From JADJLQ01 sp044227925 (GTDB lineage: Bacteria > Bacteroidota > Bacteroidia > Chitinophagales > Saprospiraceae): DNA of 64,000 nucleotides. The stretch is taken from NCBI GenBank assembly GCA_044227925.1, contig JBGAVW010000001.1, positions 124,001-188,000 on the forward strand, read 5' to 3'. Positions 41,506 through 51,603 of the stretch are shown here, one piece after another. Positions within the stretch are counted from its first letter, which is position 1; each line of letters begins with the position of its first letter. The notes below the pieces were generated by a model. The model saw only the letters and a list, made by a program, of their open reading frames with translations, had not been told where the DNA came from and made no database searches. The translations under genes were made by a program, and so were the position numbers.

Positions 41506-44500
41506 ATGCCTGAATTAGTACATCTTCATTGCCATTCACAGTATTCCCTATTAGACGGTGCCTGTGATATTGCGGGCATGATGGAAAAAATAAAAAAAGA
41601 TGGTCAACCCGGGATAGCTCTTACTGATCATGGAAATATGTTTGGAGCATTCAATTTTGTAAATGAAGCGAACAAGAGAGGTTTAAAAGCTATAGTGGGC
41701 TGTGAGTTTTATATGGTAGCTGATCGGCATAAACAAGCTTTTTCTAAAGTAAAAGGAGAGAAAGATGAACGGTACCATCAATTACTGCTGGCGAAAAATC
41801 AAAGTGGATATCAAAATCTTTCCAAACTTTGTTCTCTCGGATATATTGAAGGTTCATATGGCAAATACCCGCGAATAGATAAAGAACTGATACTTAAATA
41901 TCATGAAGGGTTGATTGCCACATCCTGTTGTGTGGGCGCCGAAATACCTCAGGCTATATTACAAGGAAAATTGGAAGAAGCAGAAAGATTGGTCAAGTGG
42001 TGGAAAGATCTTTTCGGTGATGATTTTTATATTGAACTGCAGGATCATGGGATCGAAAATCTGGATGACAGCGGCCTGAGCCAACATGATTTGAATAAAA
42101 TATTGATTGGTTTTGCTAAAAAGTTTGATATAAAAACCATTGCTACCAATGATGTGCATTACCTCGAAGAGGATGATTGGGAACCTCACGATATATTGCT
42201 TTGTGTAAATACAAATTCCAAATTACTGGAACCGGAAAGGTTCAAGTTTCCAAAGAAAAATTTTTACCTGAAAACACAGCAAGAGATGAATGCTCTCTTT
42301 GCACACGTACCCCAGGCCCTGGATAATACTATTGAAGTGTTGTCCAAAATTGAGACCCCTAAGCTTAAAAGAGACATCATATTGCCCAATTTTCCAATAC
42401 CTGTGGAGTATAAATCACAGGATGAATACCTAAGAGCGCTGGTATTTGAAGGTGCAAAACGATGTTATGGTGAATTAAATGCCATCGTGATTGAAAGGAT
42501 AGAGTTTGAATTGAAAGTAATCACTGAAATGAAATTTTCAGGATATTTTCTCATAGTACAGGATTTCATTAAAGCGGCAAGGAAGATAGGTGTGCGGGTA
42601 GGTCCCGGGCGTGGAAGTGCTGCCGGATCGGTAGTGGCCTATTGCCTTAATATTACGGGATTGGACCCGATAAAATATAACTTGCTTTTCGAGCGGTTTC
42701 TCAATCCCCAGCGTGTCTCCATGCCGGATATGGACATAGATTTTGATGATGAAGGCAGGCAGAAAGTAATAGACTATGTAGTAGATAAATACGGTAAGGA
42801 TCAAGTGGCCCAGATCGTTACGTTTTCTACTATGGCTGCCAAATCATCTATTCGTGATGTGGGAAGGGTACTGGATTATCCATTGTCAGAGACAGACCAA
42901 ATAGCTAAGATGGTGCCCTTAAGGCCCAAAGTGCATCTTGCCGATTTATTAAATAAAGAAGAAGGGGTATTAAAATCAGAGTACTCATCTGATGAAATGG
43001 TAAGCATCAATAAGCTGCGGGAAATCAAAAGGGGAAAAGACCAGGCGGGTACAGTGCTATCTCTTGCTGAAAGATTGGAAGGAAGTGTGCGTAATACCGG
43101 TATACATGCTGCAGGTATCATCATTGCACCCGATGCTATAGATAAAATCATTCCTGTCTTTACTTCAAAAGAAACAGAGCTGTTGGTGACTCAGTTTGAA
43201 GGGTCACTGGTAGAAGAAGCAGGTATGCTTAAAATGGATTTTCTTGGTTTGCGTACACTATCTATCCTGAATGACGCATTAAAATTAATTGAAGAGACCA
43301 CCGGCGAAAAAATAGATCTGGACAATATACCCCTGGATGATTCACTTACTTTTGAGTTATTTCAAAAAGGTGAAATGGTGGGGATTTTTCAGTTTGAATC
43401 AGAGGGGATGCAAAAATATCTTCGTGACCTGAAACCGGAAAATGTAGAAGACCTGATCGCTATGAATGCCCTATACAGACCTGGTCCAATGGATAATATT
43501 CCAACCTTTATTAAAAGAAAAATGGGACAGGAGAAGGTAGAATATCCTCATGATAAGCTTTCTGAATTATTAAAGCCTACCTATGGAATATTAGTATACC
43601 AGGAACAAATCATGCAGACAGCACAAATCATGGCTGGCTACACGCTGGCCAGTGCAGATATGCTGAGAAGGGCCATGGGAAAGAAAAAACACGAAGAGAT
43701 GCAAAAACACCGGGCTATGTTTGTGGAGGGCTCTGTGAAAAATGGAGTAGATGAAAACAAAGCCGAGGAAGTATTTGAATTAATGGCCCGGTTTGCCGAT
43801 TATGGATTTAATAGATCACATGCCGCCGCATATTCCATTTTGGCTTTTCAAACAGCGTATTTAAAAGCCAGGTATCCGTCTCAGTTTATGGCTGCTGTGC
43901 TTACTCACAATAAAAGCGATATCACTAAACTGGAGTTTTATTTACAGGAAACCCGAAGGATGGGTATCGAAGTGTTGGGCCCGGATATAAATGAAAGTGG
44001 GCTAAACTTTACTGTGAAAGACAATCGGATCCGATTTGGCCTCTCTGCATTAAAAGGTGTAGGAGAAGGCCCTGTGGATGATATCTTAAATGAAAGGAAA
44101 GCAAATGGTCCATATACCAGTATATTCAATATCACCTCAAGATTAAACCTGCGTACGGTCAATAAAAAAAGTATTGAGGCTTTGGTATTGGGTGGAGCGT
44201 TGGACTCATTAAATCCGGATGTGGACAGAGCTGCGTATTTTGTTCCCACGGACAGACACGATAGCTATATAGAGCATGCCTTACGAACGGGCAGTGCATG
44301 GCAGGAAATGAAAAACAGAAATACCATGTCTCTCTTCAGTGTAGAGGAGGAAAGTGCCACCATTCCTGAAATACCATTCCCTAAACATCAACCCTGGAGC
44401 CTCGTAGAGAGGTTGAATAAAGAAAAAGAGGTGACTGGTATTTATATCTCTGCACATCCTCTTGATGAGTTCAGATACATTATTGAAAATTTCACGACTT

Positions 44501-45027
44501 GTTCTTTATCAAATGTAGGCCTGATAAAAGACCAGCCTCTCAAGCTAGCCGGTATAGTGGCTAAGGCGGAGCATAAGATCAGTAAAAAAGGTACAGGCTA
44601 TGGATCTTTTGTATTAGAGGATTATGGTGGAAGTTTTGAATTTCCATTATTTAGTGAAGATTATATGGATTTTAAAAACAGATTGGAAGTAGGTCAAATG
44701 GTATTGGTAAAAGCGACCAATATGTCTTTGCGGGATGGTACTACCCGGTTTAAAATCTCAGCTGTCCAGCAGTTGGCCACTGCAGGCTCCAATATAGCAG
44801 AAAGCATAACCATTAAAATGCCGCTTCATCAGATCAATGCAGATAAAGTAAACTATTTGCAATCCATGATCGCCAATCATAAAGGAAATGTGAATCTCAA
44901 AGTGGTTTTGCTGGATGCCATCACGGCTAATTATCTTTATTTGAAATCAGATGAACATAAAATAGAAGTGAATAATAAATTGCTGCATGAGCTCACCACC
45001 TTGGGCTTTGATTACAAGCTCAATTGA
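41506..45027 (+). CDS. dnaE: DNA polymerase III subunit alpha
   Basis: Main replicative polymerase. The 1173-aa protein has an N-terminal PHP domain (LHCHSQYSLLDGACD near 5-19), the polymerase core with GPGRGSAAGSVVAY near 366-379, the catalytic Asp cluster PDMDIDFDDEGRQ near 407-419, FNRSHAAAYSI in the fingers region, a helix-hairpin-helix region, and an OB fold near 1010-1090. The ATG at 41506 was preferred over an in-frame GTG at 41500 because MPELVHLHCHSQ fits the family start. No proofreading domain is fused, as expected. Confidence 0.97.
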   Translation: MPELVHLHCHSQYSLLDGACDIAGMMEKIKKDGQPGIALTDHGNMFGAFNFVNEANKRGLKAIVGCEFYMVADRHKQAFSKVKGEKDERYHQLLLAKNQSGYQNLSKLCSLGYIEGSYGKYPRIDKELILKYHEGLIATSCCVGAEIPQAILQGKLEEAERLVKWWKDLFGDDFYIELQDHGIENLDDSGLSQHDLNKILIGFAKKFDIKTIATNDVHYLEEDDWEPHDILLCVNTNSKLLEPERFKFPKKNFYLKTQQEMNALFAHVPQALDNTIEVLSKIETPKLKRDIILPNFPIPVEYKSQDEYLRALVFEGAKRCYGELNAIVIERIEFELKVITEMKFSGYFLIVQDFIKAARKIGVRVGPGRGSAAGSVVAYCLNITGLDPIKYNLLFERFLNPQRVSMPDMDIDFDDEGRQKVIDYVVDKYGKDQVAQIVTFSTMAAKSSIRDVGRVLDYPLSETDQIAKMVPLRPKVHLADLLNKEEGVLKSEYSSDEMVSINKLREIKRGKDQAGTVLSLAERLEGSVRNTGIHAAGIIIAPDAIDKIIPVFTSKETELLVTQFEGSLVEEAGMLKMDFLGLRTLSILNDALKLIEETTGEKIDLDNIPLDDSLTFELFQKGEMVGIFQFESEGMQKYLRDLKPENVEDLIAMNALYRPGPMDNIPTFIKRKMGQEKVEYPHDKLSELLKPTYGILVYQEQIMQTAQIMAGYTLASADMLRRAMGKKKHEEMQKHRAMFVEGSVKNGVDENKAEEVFELMARFADYGFNRSHAAAYSILAFQTAYLKARYPSQFMAAVLTHNKSDITKLEFYLQETRRMGIEVLGPDINESGLNFTVKDNRIRFGLSALKGVGEGPVDDILNERKANGPYTSIFNITSRLNLRTVNKKSIEALVLGGALDSLNPDVDRAAYFVPTDRHDSYIEHALRTGSAWQEMKNRNTMSLFSVEEESATIPEIPFPKHQPWSLVERLNKEKEVTGIYISAHPLDEFRYIIENFTTCSLSNVGLIKDQPLKLAGIVAKAEHKISKKGTGYGSFVLEDYGGSFEFPLFSEDYMDFKNRLEVGQMVLVKATNMSLRDGTTRFKISAVQQLATAGSNIAESITIKMPLHQINADKVNYLQSMIANHKGNVNLKVVLLDAITANYLYLKSDEHKIEVNNKLLHELTTLGFDYKLN

Positions 45028-45111
45028 AAATGAATTTAGATGCAGCAGGTACCTTTTGTAAAATGACAGAGGTAATATAAAGTCTTCCTACTTTTCGGTC
45101 TTTTAAAAAAA

Positions 45112-45141
45112 ATAGCCTGACTTTTTTCAAAGCCAGGCTAT
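45112..45141. terminator. bidirectional terminator between dnaE and the metalloprotease gene
   Basis: ATAGCCTG (45112-45119) pairs with CAGGCTAT (45134-45141), with an inner CTTT/AAAG pairing. An A-run lies just before and the T-rich loop is inside. It lies between two converging genes. Confidence 0.75.
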
Positions 45142-45170
45142 GATCGTATCCAGATTTATAATAAATTTCT

Positions 45171-48100
45171 TTACTCCGTTTTTAAGAACTTTACCACCTT
45201 GGTTCTTTTGTCTTCGTCTTCCACTCGTAGCAGATAAAATCCGGATTGTAAGTGTGTAACATTTAACCGGTTTGAAGTATGCTTGGTTACCAAAGTACTA
45301 TGTACTCTGCCTTGTAAATCCAATATAGCAGTTTTGGCAGAACCACTTAATCCGGTGATTTCAAAGTTTAACCAGGTACTTACCGGATTGGGATATACTT
45401 TGGTATCAAACTCACCTGCGTAATAGGTTCCCGATTCTGAATAGATGGTCGCCGTACCGGGAGTTATTTTGAGGTTATAACAGGAGGTGGCATTATTGGA
45501 GCCATTCCATCCGTAGATTCTTACATAGTAGGTACCTGCTGCCAAAGTCAAATTTGCAGATTCATTGCTGACACCGGCATTTTGTGATAAGGCTATAGTA
45601 CTTCCACTGGCATTATATATCCTCATATCGTAATCGGCAACCAATCCGCTAAGTAAGATATTAAGACTACCCCCTGCATTTACTACAAATCGAAAATAAT
45701 CATTATCTCCGGCAGGACTGATTTTGCCCAATACAGTGGTATTCATAGTAATAGTTGCAGCGGTGGCAAGAGTTTCATTCGCTACCAGATCGCTTGTGCC
45801 AGGACAGGTATTATTAGCAGGAGCTGTGGTGGTAAACTGTGATGTAGTATAGCCTGAAGATGCAGCACTACAATTTGTTTTCACCCTCCAGTCATATAAA
45901 GTGTTGGATACTAACCCGGATAAATTAAATGAAGTAGTAGTTAAAGCTGCAGCTGCCACCAACCAGGTAGTGGAACTGTTGGCTTTATACTCTAGTGTAT
46001 AATTTATAGCACCGGATACTGCAGCCCATGAAACCGTTGCTCCACTGGAAGTTAAATTGGTTGACAAAAGTGAAGCGGGTGCTGCACAAGTAACAGGGGT
46101 GGATGTAAGAGTGGTAAATGAACTTTGTGTGTATACACTTGTAATAGTACTGCAATTTGTTTTGACTCTTACATTATAAGTAGTTGCTGCAATCAGTCCA
46201 CTCAAATTAGCTGATGTGGTAGCGGTAGTTGATAATACAGTCCAGGTAGAAGCAGTGGATGTCTTTAACTCTACGGTATAATTTACTGCACCACTTACTG
46301 CCGGCCATGAAACAGTGGCGGTTGTAATAGCAATGGATGAAGCTGTGACAGATGCAGGCGCATTGCAGGTGGCACCTCCCGTGGTAGTAAATTGAGCTTG
46401 AGAGTAGGCACTAGATCCGCTAGAACAATTTGTTTTAATACGCCAATCGTAGGTAGTAGCAGATGTCAAGCCTGATATGTTCACTGCTGTCGCTGTAGTG
46501 GTACCCAATGATATCCATGAAGTCGAAGCCGCAGTTTTAATTTCTATTGTGTAATTAAATACTCCTGATACAGCAGACCAACTGATGGTAGCAGTTGTAC
46601 TAGCCACATTCGAGCTTATCAGATTTGTCGGTGCAGCACATACCGAAGCTGCTGTCGTATTAAAGGCAGAGGCAGTGTAAGCTGTACTTGTAGACGAACA
46701 ATTTGCCCGTACCTGCCATGAATAAGCAGTGCTTGACACTAAACCGGTGAGTGATGCAGATGTATTGGTAGTATTGGCTAAAGTATTCCAGGTAGTAGCA
46801 GCAGTGGTTTTATATTGGACAGTGTAATTTACTGCACCTGACACAGCTGCCCAGCTTACAGTAGCTGATGAAGAAGTGATAGCTGAGGCACTCAAGCCAC
46901 TGGGTGCAGAAGCACATGCGGTGGATACGGTGCTGGTGGTAAATGAAGCCTGTGTAAATGCAGTGTTAGTGGTAGCACAATTTGTTCTTACTTGCCATTG
47001 ATATGCTGTTCCAGCAACCAATCCGGTAAGACTTATGGATGTTGCAGTTGTTGCCGAAGCCAATGTAATCCAGGTAGTGGAAGCTGCAGTTTTATATTGA
47101 ACAGTATAGGAAACCGCTCCGGAGGCAGCTGCCCAGGATAATGTCGCTGAAGTAGTGGCTACATTAGTAGTAGTCAACCCAGTTGGTGAGGCACAAGTAG
47201 CTCCTGTACATGCAACCGCACAGGCAGCGGCATTGACTCTATTGGTGATGAGTGCTTTCGGCTGAGGTCCAAAACCATTTGCGTAATTAATTCCAATGCT
47301 GGTAAGGTGGCAATAAGACATGATGGTACCACCATTAGTAGGAGTAGGACCTGCGCTACAACTTCCTTCTGGAGTGGCACATCCATCTATTGCTCCACCT
47401 GTCCAAGAGCAGGCATGAGTATGGGGTGAACCGAGATTGTGTCCAAGCTCGTGGGTGATTACTTCAGTAGACCAACTGTATGTAGGAGTAGAAATATTGG
47501 AATTATAAGTTGCCGAAATTTCGGCGTAACTGTAAGGACCTGAGGCTTGAGAAGAGCCATAAGGTGAGCACAATACATTCACCCAGGCTATACCAGACCA
47601 ACCACCTGATGTCTTTAGTCTCACCAATTGGGCAAGGTTACCATTTATATTATTTTGTTTAGCTCTTCCAAAATCGGTGAGTGCACTTGAAGCGCTGGCA
47701 CTATAAGGCTCAGGTGTGGTCCATACTTGAATTTGAGACATTCTTACGTTTATGCCATCTCTGCGGTATAATTCAGCTACTACGTTGAAAATACCAGTTA
47801 TGTAATCAGTCGCTTGCTGAGTACCGCCTTTATTAGTGTATACGCTATTTCCTAATTCAAAGTAAATATTTACACATCCTCCCACTACACGACTTTCCAG
47901 TTTTTTTACATTGACCAGTTGTGATTCTTTGGTATACGTAGGCAATTCTTCAGCAAGGCAGTTTATTTCAGGGCCTTCGGCTTTCGTGGCATCAAATACC
48001 AGGAAAGAATTGCTGCGCAATGAAGAAGACCTGCCTATTACCAACTTTGATCCATCACCGGTGTTGATAACTCCGGCTACTTCATTATCAAACATGGTAA

Positions 48101-48488
48101 TGGCAACTACGGAAGAGGGTTGTCCTTCTATTACCCCATGATAATAAAGTCCTGGTTTGTAATCAACCGATTTTTCTTTATCCGTATTTACAAAAAAACC
48201 ATCAGCAAAAATTTCACTTTTTTCTAATCGGAGTGAGAGAGGCTCATCCATGGCAGGAAAAGAAATAGTAAGCGTTTTATAATCTGAAGATTTTAAGTGT
48301 TGGTACATTTCCTGGTTGTATTCCAGTACAGCCATGGGATATTTGGATCTCAACCCATTTATTTTTGACTCCTGTACTTTATCCCTTTTAAACAGAGGAA
48401 CTGCTATGGATTGAGCTTGAATACCGGTCAGAAGAGAAGAGCAGGCAAATAGTGTGGCAATAAAAAGTTTACTACTTCGTGTAAGCAT
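45171..48488 (-). CDS. secreted M12-type zinc metalloprotease with five FnIII domains, PPC domain and T9SS sorting signal
   Basis: Cell-surface or released protease of 1105 aa. In order: a signal peptide (about 1-25), a propeptide-like region (about 30-170), a metzincin catalytic domain with HELGHNLGSPH (346-356, catalytic Glu347) and the Met-turn TIMSYCH (Met390), five tandem fibronectin type III repeats of about 92 residues (from about 432 to 895, each starting with a Cys and a Pro-x-Gly/Val-like turn), a pre-peptidase C-terminal-like domain (about 915-1025), and a type IX secretion C-terminal domain (VYPNPVSTWLNF near 1033 to the end). The catalytic site resembles reprolysin-type M12B enzymes. 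FnIII and PPC domains probably bind polysaccharide or surface partners; the targets are unknown. Confidence 0.9.
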   Translation of the reverse strand: MLTRSSKLFIATLFACSSLLTGIQAQSIAVPLFKRDKVQESKINGLRSKYPMAVLEYNQEMYQHLKSSDYKTLTISFPAMDEPLSLRLEKSEIFADGFFVNTDKEKSVDYKPGLYYHGVIEGQPSSVVAITMFDNEVAGVINTGDGSKLVIGRSSSLRSNSFLVFDATKAEGPEINCLAEELPTYTKESQLVNVKKLESRVVGGCVNIYFELGNSVYTNKGGTQQATDYITGIFNVVAELYRRDGINVRMSQIQVWTTPEPYSASASSALTDFGRAKQNNINGNLAQLVRLKTSGGWSGIAWVNVLCSPYGSSQASGPYSYAEISATYNSNISTPTYSWSTEVITHELGHNLGSPHTHACSWTGGAIDGCATPEGSCSAGPTPTNGGTIMSYCHLTSIGINYANGFGPQPKALITNRVNAAACAVACTGATCASPTGLTTTNVATTSATLSWAAASGAVSYTVQYKTAASTTWITLASATTATSISLTGLVAGTAYQWQVRTNCATTNTAFTQASFTTSTVSTACASAPSGLSASAITSSSATVSWAAVSGAVNYTVQYKTTAATTWNTLANTTNTSASLTGLVSSTAYSWQVRANCSSTSTAYTASAFNTTAASVCAAPTNLISSNVASTTATISWSAVSGVFNYTIEIKTAASTSWISLGTTTATAVNISGLTSATTYDWRIKTNCSSGSSAYSQAQFTTTGGATCNAPASVTASSIAITTATVSWPAVSGAVNYTVELKTSTASTWTVLSTTATTSANLSGLIAATTYNVRVKTNCSTITSVYTQSSFTTLTSTPVTCAAPASLLSTNLTSSGATVSWAAVSGAINYTLEYKANSSTTWLVAAAALTTTSFNLSGLVSNTLYDWRVKTNCSAASSGYTTSQFTTTAPANNTCPGTSDLVANETLATAATITMNTTVLGKISPAGDNDYFRFVVNAGGSLNILLSGLVADYDMRIYNASGSTIALSQNAGVSNESANLTLAAGTYYVRIYGWNGSNNATSCYNLKITPGTATIYSESGTYYAGEFDTKVYPNPVSTWLNFEITGLSGSAKTAILDLQGRVHSTLVTKHTSNRLNVTHLQSGFYLLRVEDEDKRTKVVKFLKTE

Positions 48489-48887
48489 TACGTTTAATTT
48501 TTAGGTTTCGTTTAATTCGTTTAAGCTTCAGTTATTACGTTGATTGTGTAATTTTTATTTTTGTTTTATTTTTTTTAACATTTATTGTGCGAATATAAAT
48601 TTTAATTAATTGATTTTCAACGATTTAATCTTTATAATCAAAATTAACATTACATTTTTTTTTAACTATTTATAAGCAATTAGGATTTAAAACGTAAAAG
48701 ATTATAAATTAATATCATATGCTATAAATTCCACTTCCATCTTCCACATAAAAAATGAAATTGATTTAAAAAGCATTTGATTTTAGGGGGATCAGTTTCA
48801 CTTTCAAATTATATGCCACAGCAAAAAATTAGTATAAATGTTATAGTATAAAGAAACGGAAATGAGTTTTTTGGTTTATACTTGTAA
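48489..48887. other. 399-bp AT-rich intergenic region
   Basis: No gene found. Near the metalloprotease start are three copies of CGTTTAA (48491, 48509 and 48518) at uneven spacing, which may be chance in such AT-rich DNA. A -7-like TATACTTG (48877-48884) lies 3 bases before the acetyltransferase ATG. Confidence 0.5.
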
Positions 48888-49337
48888 ATGCATATAAGAG
48901 CAATAAACTTACACGACCTGGATTCATTGCTGCCTTTATTTGATGCATACAGGCAGTTTTATAGACAAGAATCGGATCTGATTGGGGCAAAGGAATTTTT
49001 ATACAACAGAGTTGTGAATAATGAAGCCATTGTATTTGGTGCATTTGTAGATGATCAGATTGTGGGTTTTACATTATTGTATCCCCTGTTTTCATCTGTG
49101 CGTATGAAGCCCATTTTTTTATTGAATGATTTATTCGTACATCCTGATGTACGAAACAAAGCGATCGGTAAAAACTTATTGTATCATGTACAGGAGTATG
49201 CCAAATCAAAAAAATATGCCGGTGTATTACTGGAAACGGAAAAGACAAATGATATTGGCAATCATCTCTATCCAGCTATGGGTTTTCAACTTGAATCAGA
49301 AACTAATTTCTATTTTTGGAAGAATATCAGTTCTTAA
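48888..49337 (+). CDS. GNAT family N-acetyltransferase
   Basis: Acetyl-CoA-dependent transferase of 149 aa. The N-terminal strand-helix is IRAINLHDLDSLLPLFDAYRQF, and the acetyl-CoA motif region is near 77-100 (LNDLFVHPDVRNKAIGKNLL), matching the V-x-x-x-x-R-x-x-G-x-G/A pattern. The C-terminal ETEKTNDIGNHLYPAMGF matches the family's last motif with its N-x-x-G/Y type residues. Substrate unknown. It precedes a class V aminotransferase-fold gene by 12 bp, so the two are probably co-transcribed. Confidence 0.9.
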   Translation: MHIRAINLHDLDSLLPLFDAYRQFYRQESDLIGAKEFLYNRVVNNEAIVFGAFVDDQIVGFTLLYPLFSSVRMKPIFLLNDLFVHPDVRNKAIGKNLLYHVQEYAKSKKYAGVLLETEKTNDIGNHLYPAMGFQLESETNFYFWKNISS

Positions 49338-49349
49338 ACCCGACAAATA

Positions 49350-50489
49350 ATGCTTACCAGTCAAAAATATAAATTTTCCATAGATGAGGACATCACTTGG
49401 CTCAATGGTTCTTATATGTCACCTCAGCTCAAAGAAGTTGAGAATGCCGGAATTGCAGCGTTGAAAAGAAAATCAAACCCCTGGACCATACCCGCACAGG
49501 ATTTTTTTAATGAAGTGGAGGAAGTAAAAAAAATATTTGCAAGATTAATTAATGTACCAGACCCTTCGAGAATAGCCATTATCCCGTCTGTATCCTATGG
49601 TATAGCCAATGTGGCCCGGAATATTAAATTTGAAAAAGGAGACGAGATCCTTTTAGTAGATCAGCTGTTTCCCAGTAATTATTTTATCTGGAAAAAGATA
49701 GCGGACCAAAATGGATTAAAATTAAAGATTATAAAAGCCCCTGACACCTTAACTCACAGAGGACAAAAATGGAATGAGGAAATACTTAAAGCCATACAAA
49801 CAAATACTAAAGTCATTTCACTGGAGCATTGCCACTGGGCCGATGGTACTCGATTTGATTTGCAGGCCATTCGTGAAGCAACGCGCAGAGCAGGGGCACT
49901 GATGATCGTTGATGGTACCCAATCCGTAGGAGCATTTCCTTATGATCAAGATCGATTTAAAGCAGATGCACTCATTGTAGCTGGTTACAAATGGCTGCTG
50001 GGGCCGTATTCAATCGGAATGGCATACTATAGTGAGTATTTTGATCATGGTGATCCAATTGAACATAATTGGATCAATAAGGTAAATAGTGAAGTTTTTG
50101 AAAAATTGACAGAGTACGAAGAATCATTTAAGCCTGGGGCTGCCAGATACAGCATGGGTGAACAATCTCAATTTATACAAGCGCCCATGCTTAAAACCGC
50201 GTTGACCCAATTAGTGGAATGGGGTCAAGACAATATTCAGGCGTACACGGGAGAATTGATTAAATCAGTACTTCCCATTTTGAATGAAAAAAATATTTGG
50301 ATAGAAGACGAAGACTATCGTGGAAATCATCTTTTTGGCTTAAGACCAAACTATAAAATCGATAGTAACCTGAAGAATAGATTGATTGAAAATAAAGTTT
50401 ACGTATCCTATAGATCGGATGTCATCCGGGTATCGCCCAACGTGTATAATACATCGGTCGATTTACAGAAGCTGGCCGCACTGCTTTAA
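49350..50489 (+). CDS. aminotransferase class V-fold PLP-dependent enzyme
   Basis: PLP enzyme of fold type I, 379 aa, of the cysteine desulfurase/isopenicillin-N epimerase-like group. The Schiff-base Lys is in AGYKWLLGPYSIG (near 213-217), preceded by the Asp-containing DGTQSVGAF (near 188-196) that binds the pyridine ring, and HCHWADGTRFD near 158. A desulfurase catalytic Cys loop is not evident, so an aminotransferase, epimerase or lyase is more likely. It follows the GNAT gene by 12 bp. Confidence 0.88.
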   Translation: MLTSQKYKFSIDEDITWLNGSYMSPQLKEVENAGIAALKRKSNPWTIPAQDFFNEVEEVKKIFARLINVPDPSRIAIIPSVSYGIANVARNIKFEKGDEILLVDQLFPSNYFIWKKIADQNGLKLKIIKAPDTLTHRGQKWNEEILKAIQTNTKVISLEHCHWADGTRFDLQAIREATRRAGALMIVDGTQSVGAFPYDQDRFKADALIVAGYKWLLGPYSIGMAYYSEYFDHGDPIEHNWINKVNSEVFEKLTEYEESFKPGAARYSMGEQSQFIQAPMLKTALTQLVEWGQDNIQAYTGELIKSVLPILNEKNIWIEDEDYRGNHLFGLRPNYKIDSNLKNRLIENKVYVSYRSDVIRVSPNVYNTSVDLQKLAALL

Positions 50490-50565
50490 TTCAATGAGGA
50501 TGTAGAAATAGATAAATATATTTAATTTTCGATTGCTCTTTTTTAATTAAACTAATTATTTTTTA

Positions 50566-50937
50566 ATGGAGAGATTAAAAAGTAGTTCTCGGCAATTGCA
50601 AGCAGCAGCTATTGGATTACTATTTGTATGTATTGGGTTTATGGCAAAAGTATTTTATCGGGAATATATGTATTCACACCATATCAATGACTTTGGTATT
50701 GCGGATTGGCTTCCAAGTTTTTTCTATGTCATGGGTTTTTCGTATCTTTTGATGGTAAGTCAGGTTACTGGACCACTATTGATAACCGTAATAGTAACTA
50801 TTGCCTCTATTTTGTTTGAAATTAAACAATGCTTTACATCGGGTAAATTTGACTGGCCAGACACACTGACCTCCCTGGCTGGAGGTATCATAACAGTCCT
50901 ACTTTATACTCTGATGAATAGTCGCAAAAGATATTAA
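50566..50937 (+). CDS. small four-helix membrane protein
   Basis: A 123-aa membrane protein with helices at about 9-27, 46-62, 67-85 and 99-116. It has conserved-looking charged residues between helices (DFGIADWLPSFFYVMGF near 42-58, FEIKQCFTSGKFDWPDTLTSLAGG near 84-107), a pattern like the VanZ/DUF2809 type of small membrane proteins, where a helix-end KFDWxD-like segment is frequent. Not confidently assigned. It follows the PLP-enzyme gene by 76 bp on the same strand. Confidence 0.6.
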   Translation: MERLKSSSRQLQAAAIGLLFVCIGFMAKVFYREYMYSHHINDFGIADWLPSFFYVMGFSYLLMVSQVTGPLLITVIVTIASILFEIKQCFTSGKFDWPDTLTSLAGGIITVLLYTLMNSRKRY

Positions 50938-51140
50938 GTTGGTGCAATCCAATAGCATAAATAGATATTGAAATTTATATGATTAATTAACAATTCACGG
51001 ATCAGGTAAGCCAGATAATTTTATATGCAAGGTCTGCTTTGAAATAGTTATTGGCTATTAAAAGCTTTATATACCATTTTCATTACATAGTTATTCTGTT
51101 TTTTGTCTTATTTTGCAGGAACAATATCATTTATAAAATT

Positions 51141-51572
51141 ATGTTTTCCAAGGCGTGCGAATATGCTATCCGATCCTGTATTTATATAGCTTCTGTTTCC
51201 ATACAAGGGAAAAGGGTAGGATTGATCGATGTAGCTGAGAAAATTCAATCTCCTGAGGCTTTTACATACAAAATATTGCAAAAATTGGTAAAGGAGGGTA
51301 TTGTTAGATCCGTAAAAGGACCCGGTGGGGGCTTTGAGATTCAGGTAAATGAATTGGGAAAAATATCCTTATTGCATATTATAGAATCTATAGACGGTGA
51401 GGTATTAAATCAATGCAGCCTGGGTCTTTCCGATTGTTCCGAAAAAAACCCGTGTCCTTTCCATAGTCGGTACAAACCTATAAAGGATAAATTATTAGCA
51501 ACATTTAGCCATACAACAATGAAGGACCTTACTCAAAACTATATTAATAATGGATCTTTTTTGAAATTATAA
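51141..51572 (+). CDS. Rrf2 family transcriptional regulator (NsrR/IscR-like)
   Basis: DNA-binding regulator of 143 aa with an N-terminal winged helix (FSKACEYAIRSCIYIA near 2-17, PEAFTYKILQKLVKEGIV near 38-55, GPGGGF near 60-65) and three cysteines at 92, 99 and 105 (CSLGLSDC...CPFH). Spacing is near that of NsrR and IscR, which bind iron-sulfur clusters, so it may sense NO or Fe-S status. The ATG at 51141 was chosen over a longer reading frame because it gives the standard MFSKACEYA start. It lies at the edge of the NO/anoxia island and converges with the FNR-like gene 32 bp away. Confidence 0.9.
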   Translation: MFSKACEYAIRSCIYIASVSIQGKRVGLIDVAEKIQSPEAFTYKILQKLVKEGIVRSVKGPGGGFEIQVNELGKISLLHIIESIDGEVLNQCSLGLSDCSEKNPCPFHSRYKPIKDKLLATFSHTTMKDLTQNYINNGSFLKL

Positions 51573-51603
51573 GTGCTTTCATTATTATGTTGCGTATATC
51601 TCC

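Noticed and set aside
48491..48524. Three CGTTTAA copies near the metalloprotease start
   Set aside because: Short, unevenly spaced and in AT-rich DNA; listed only as part of the intergenic note.
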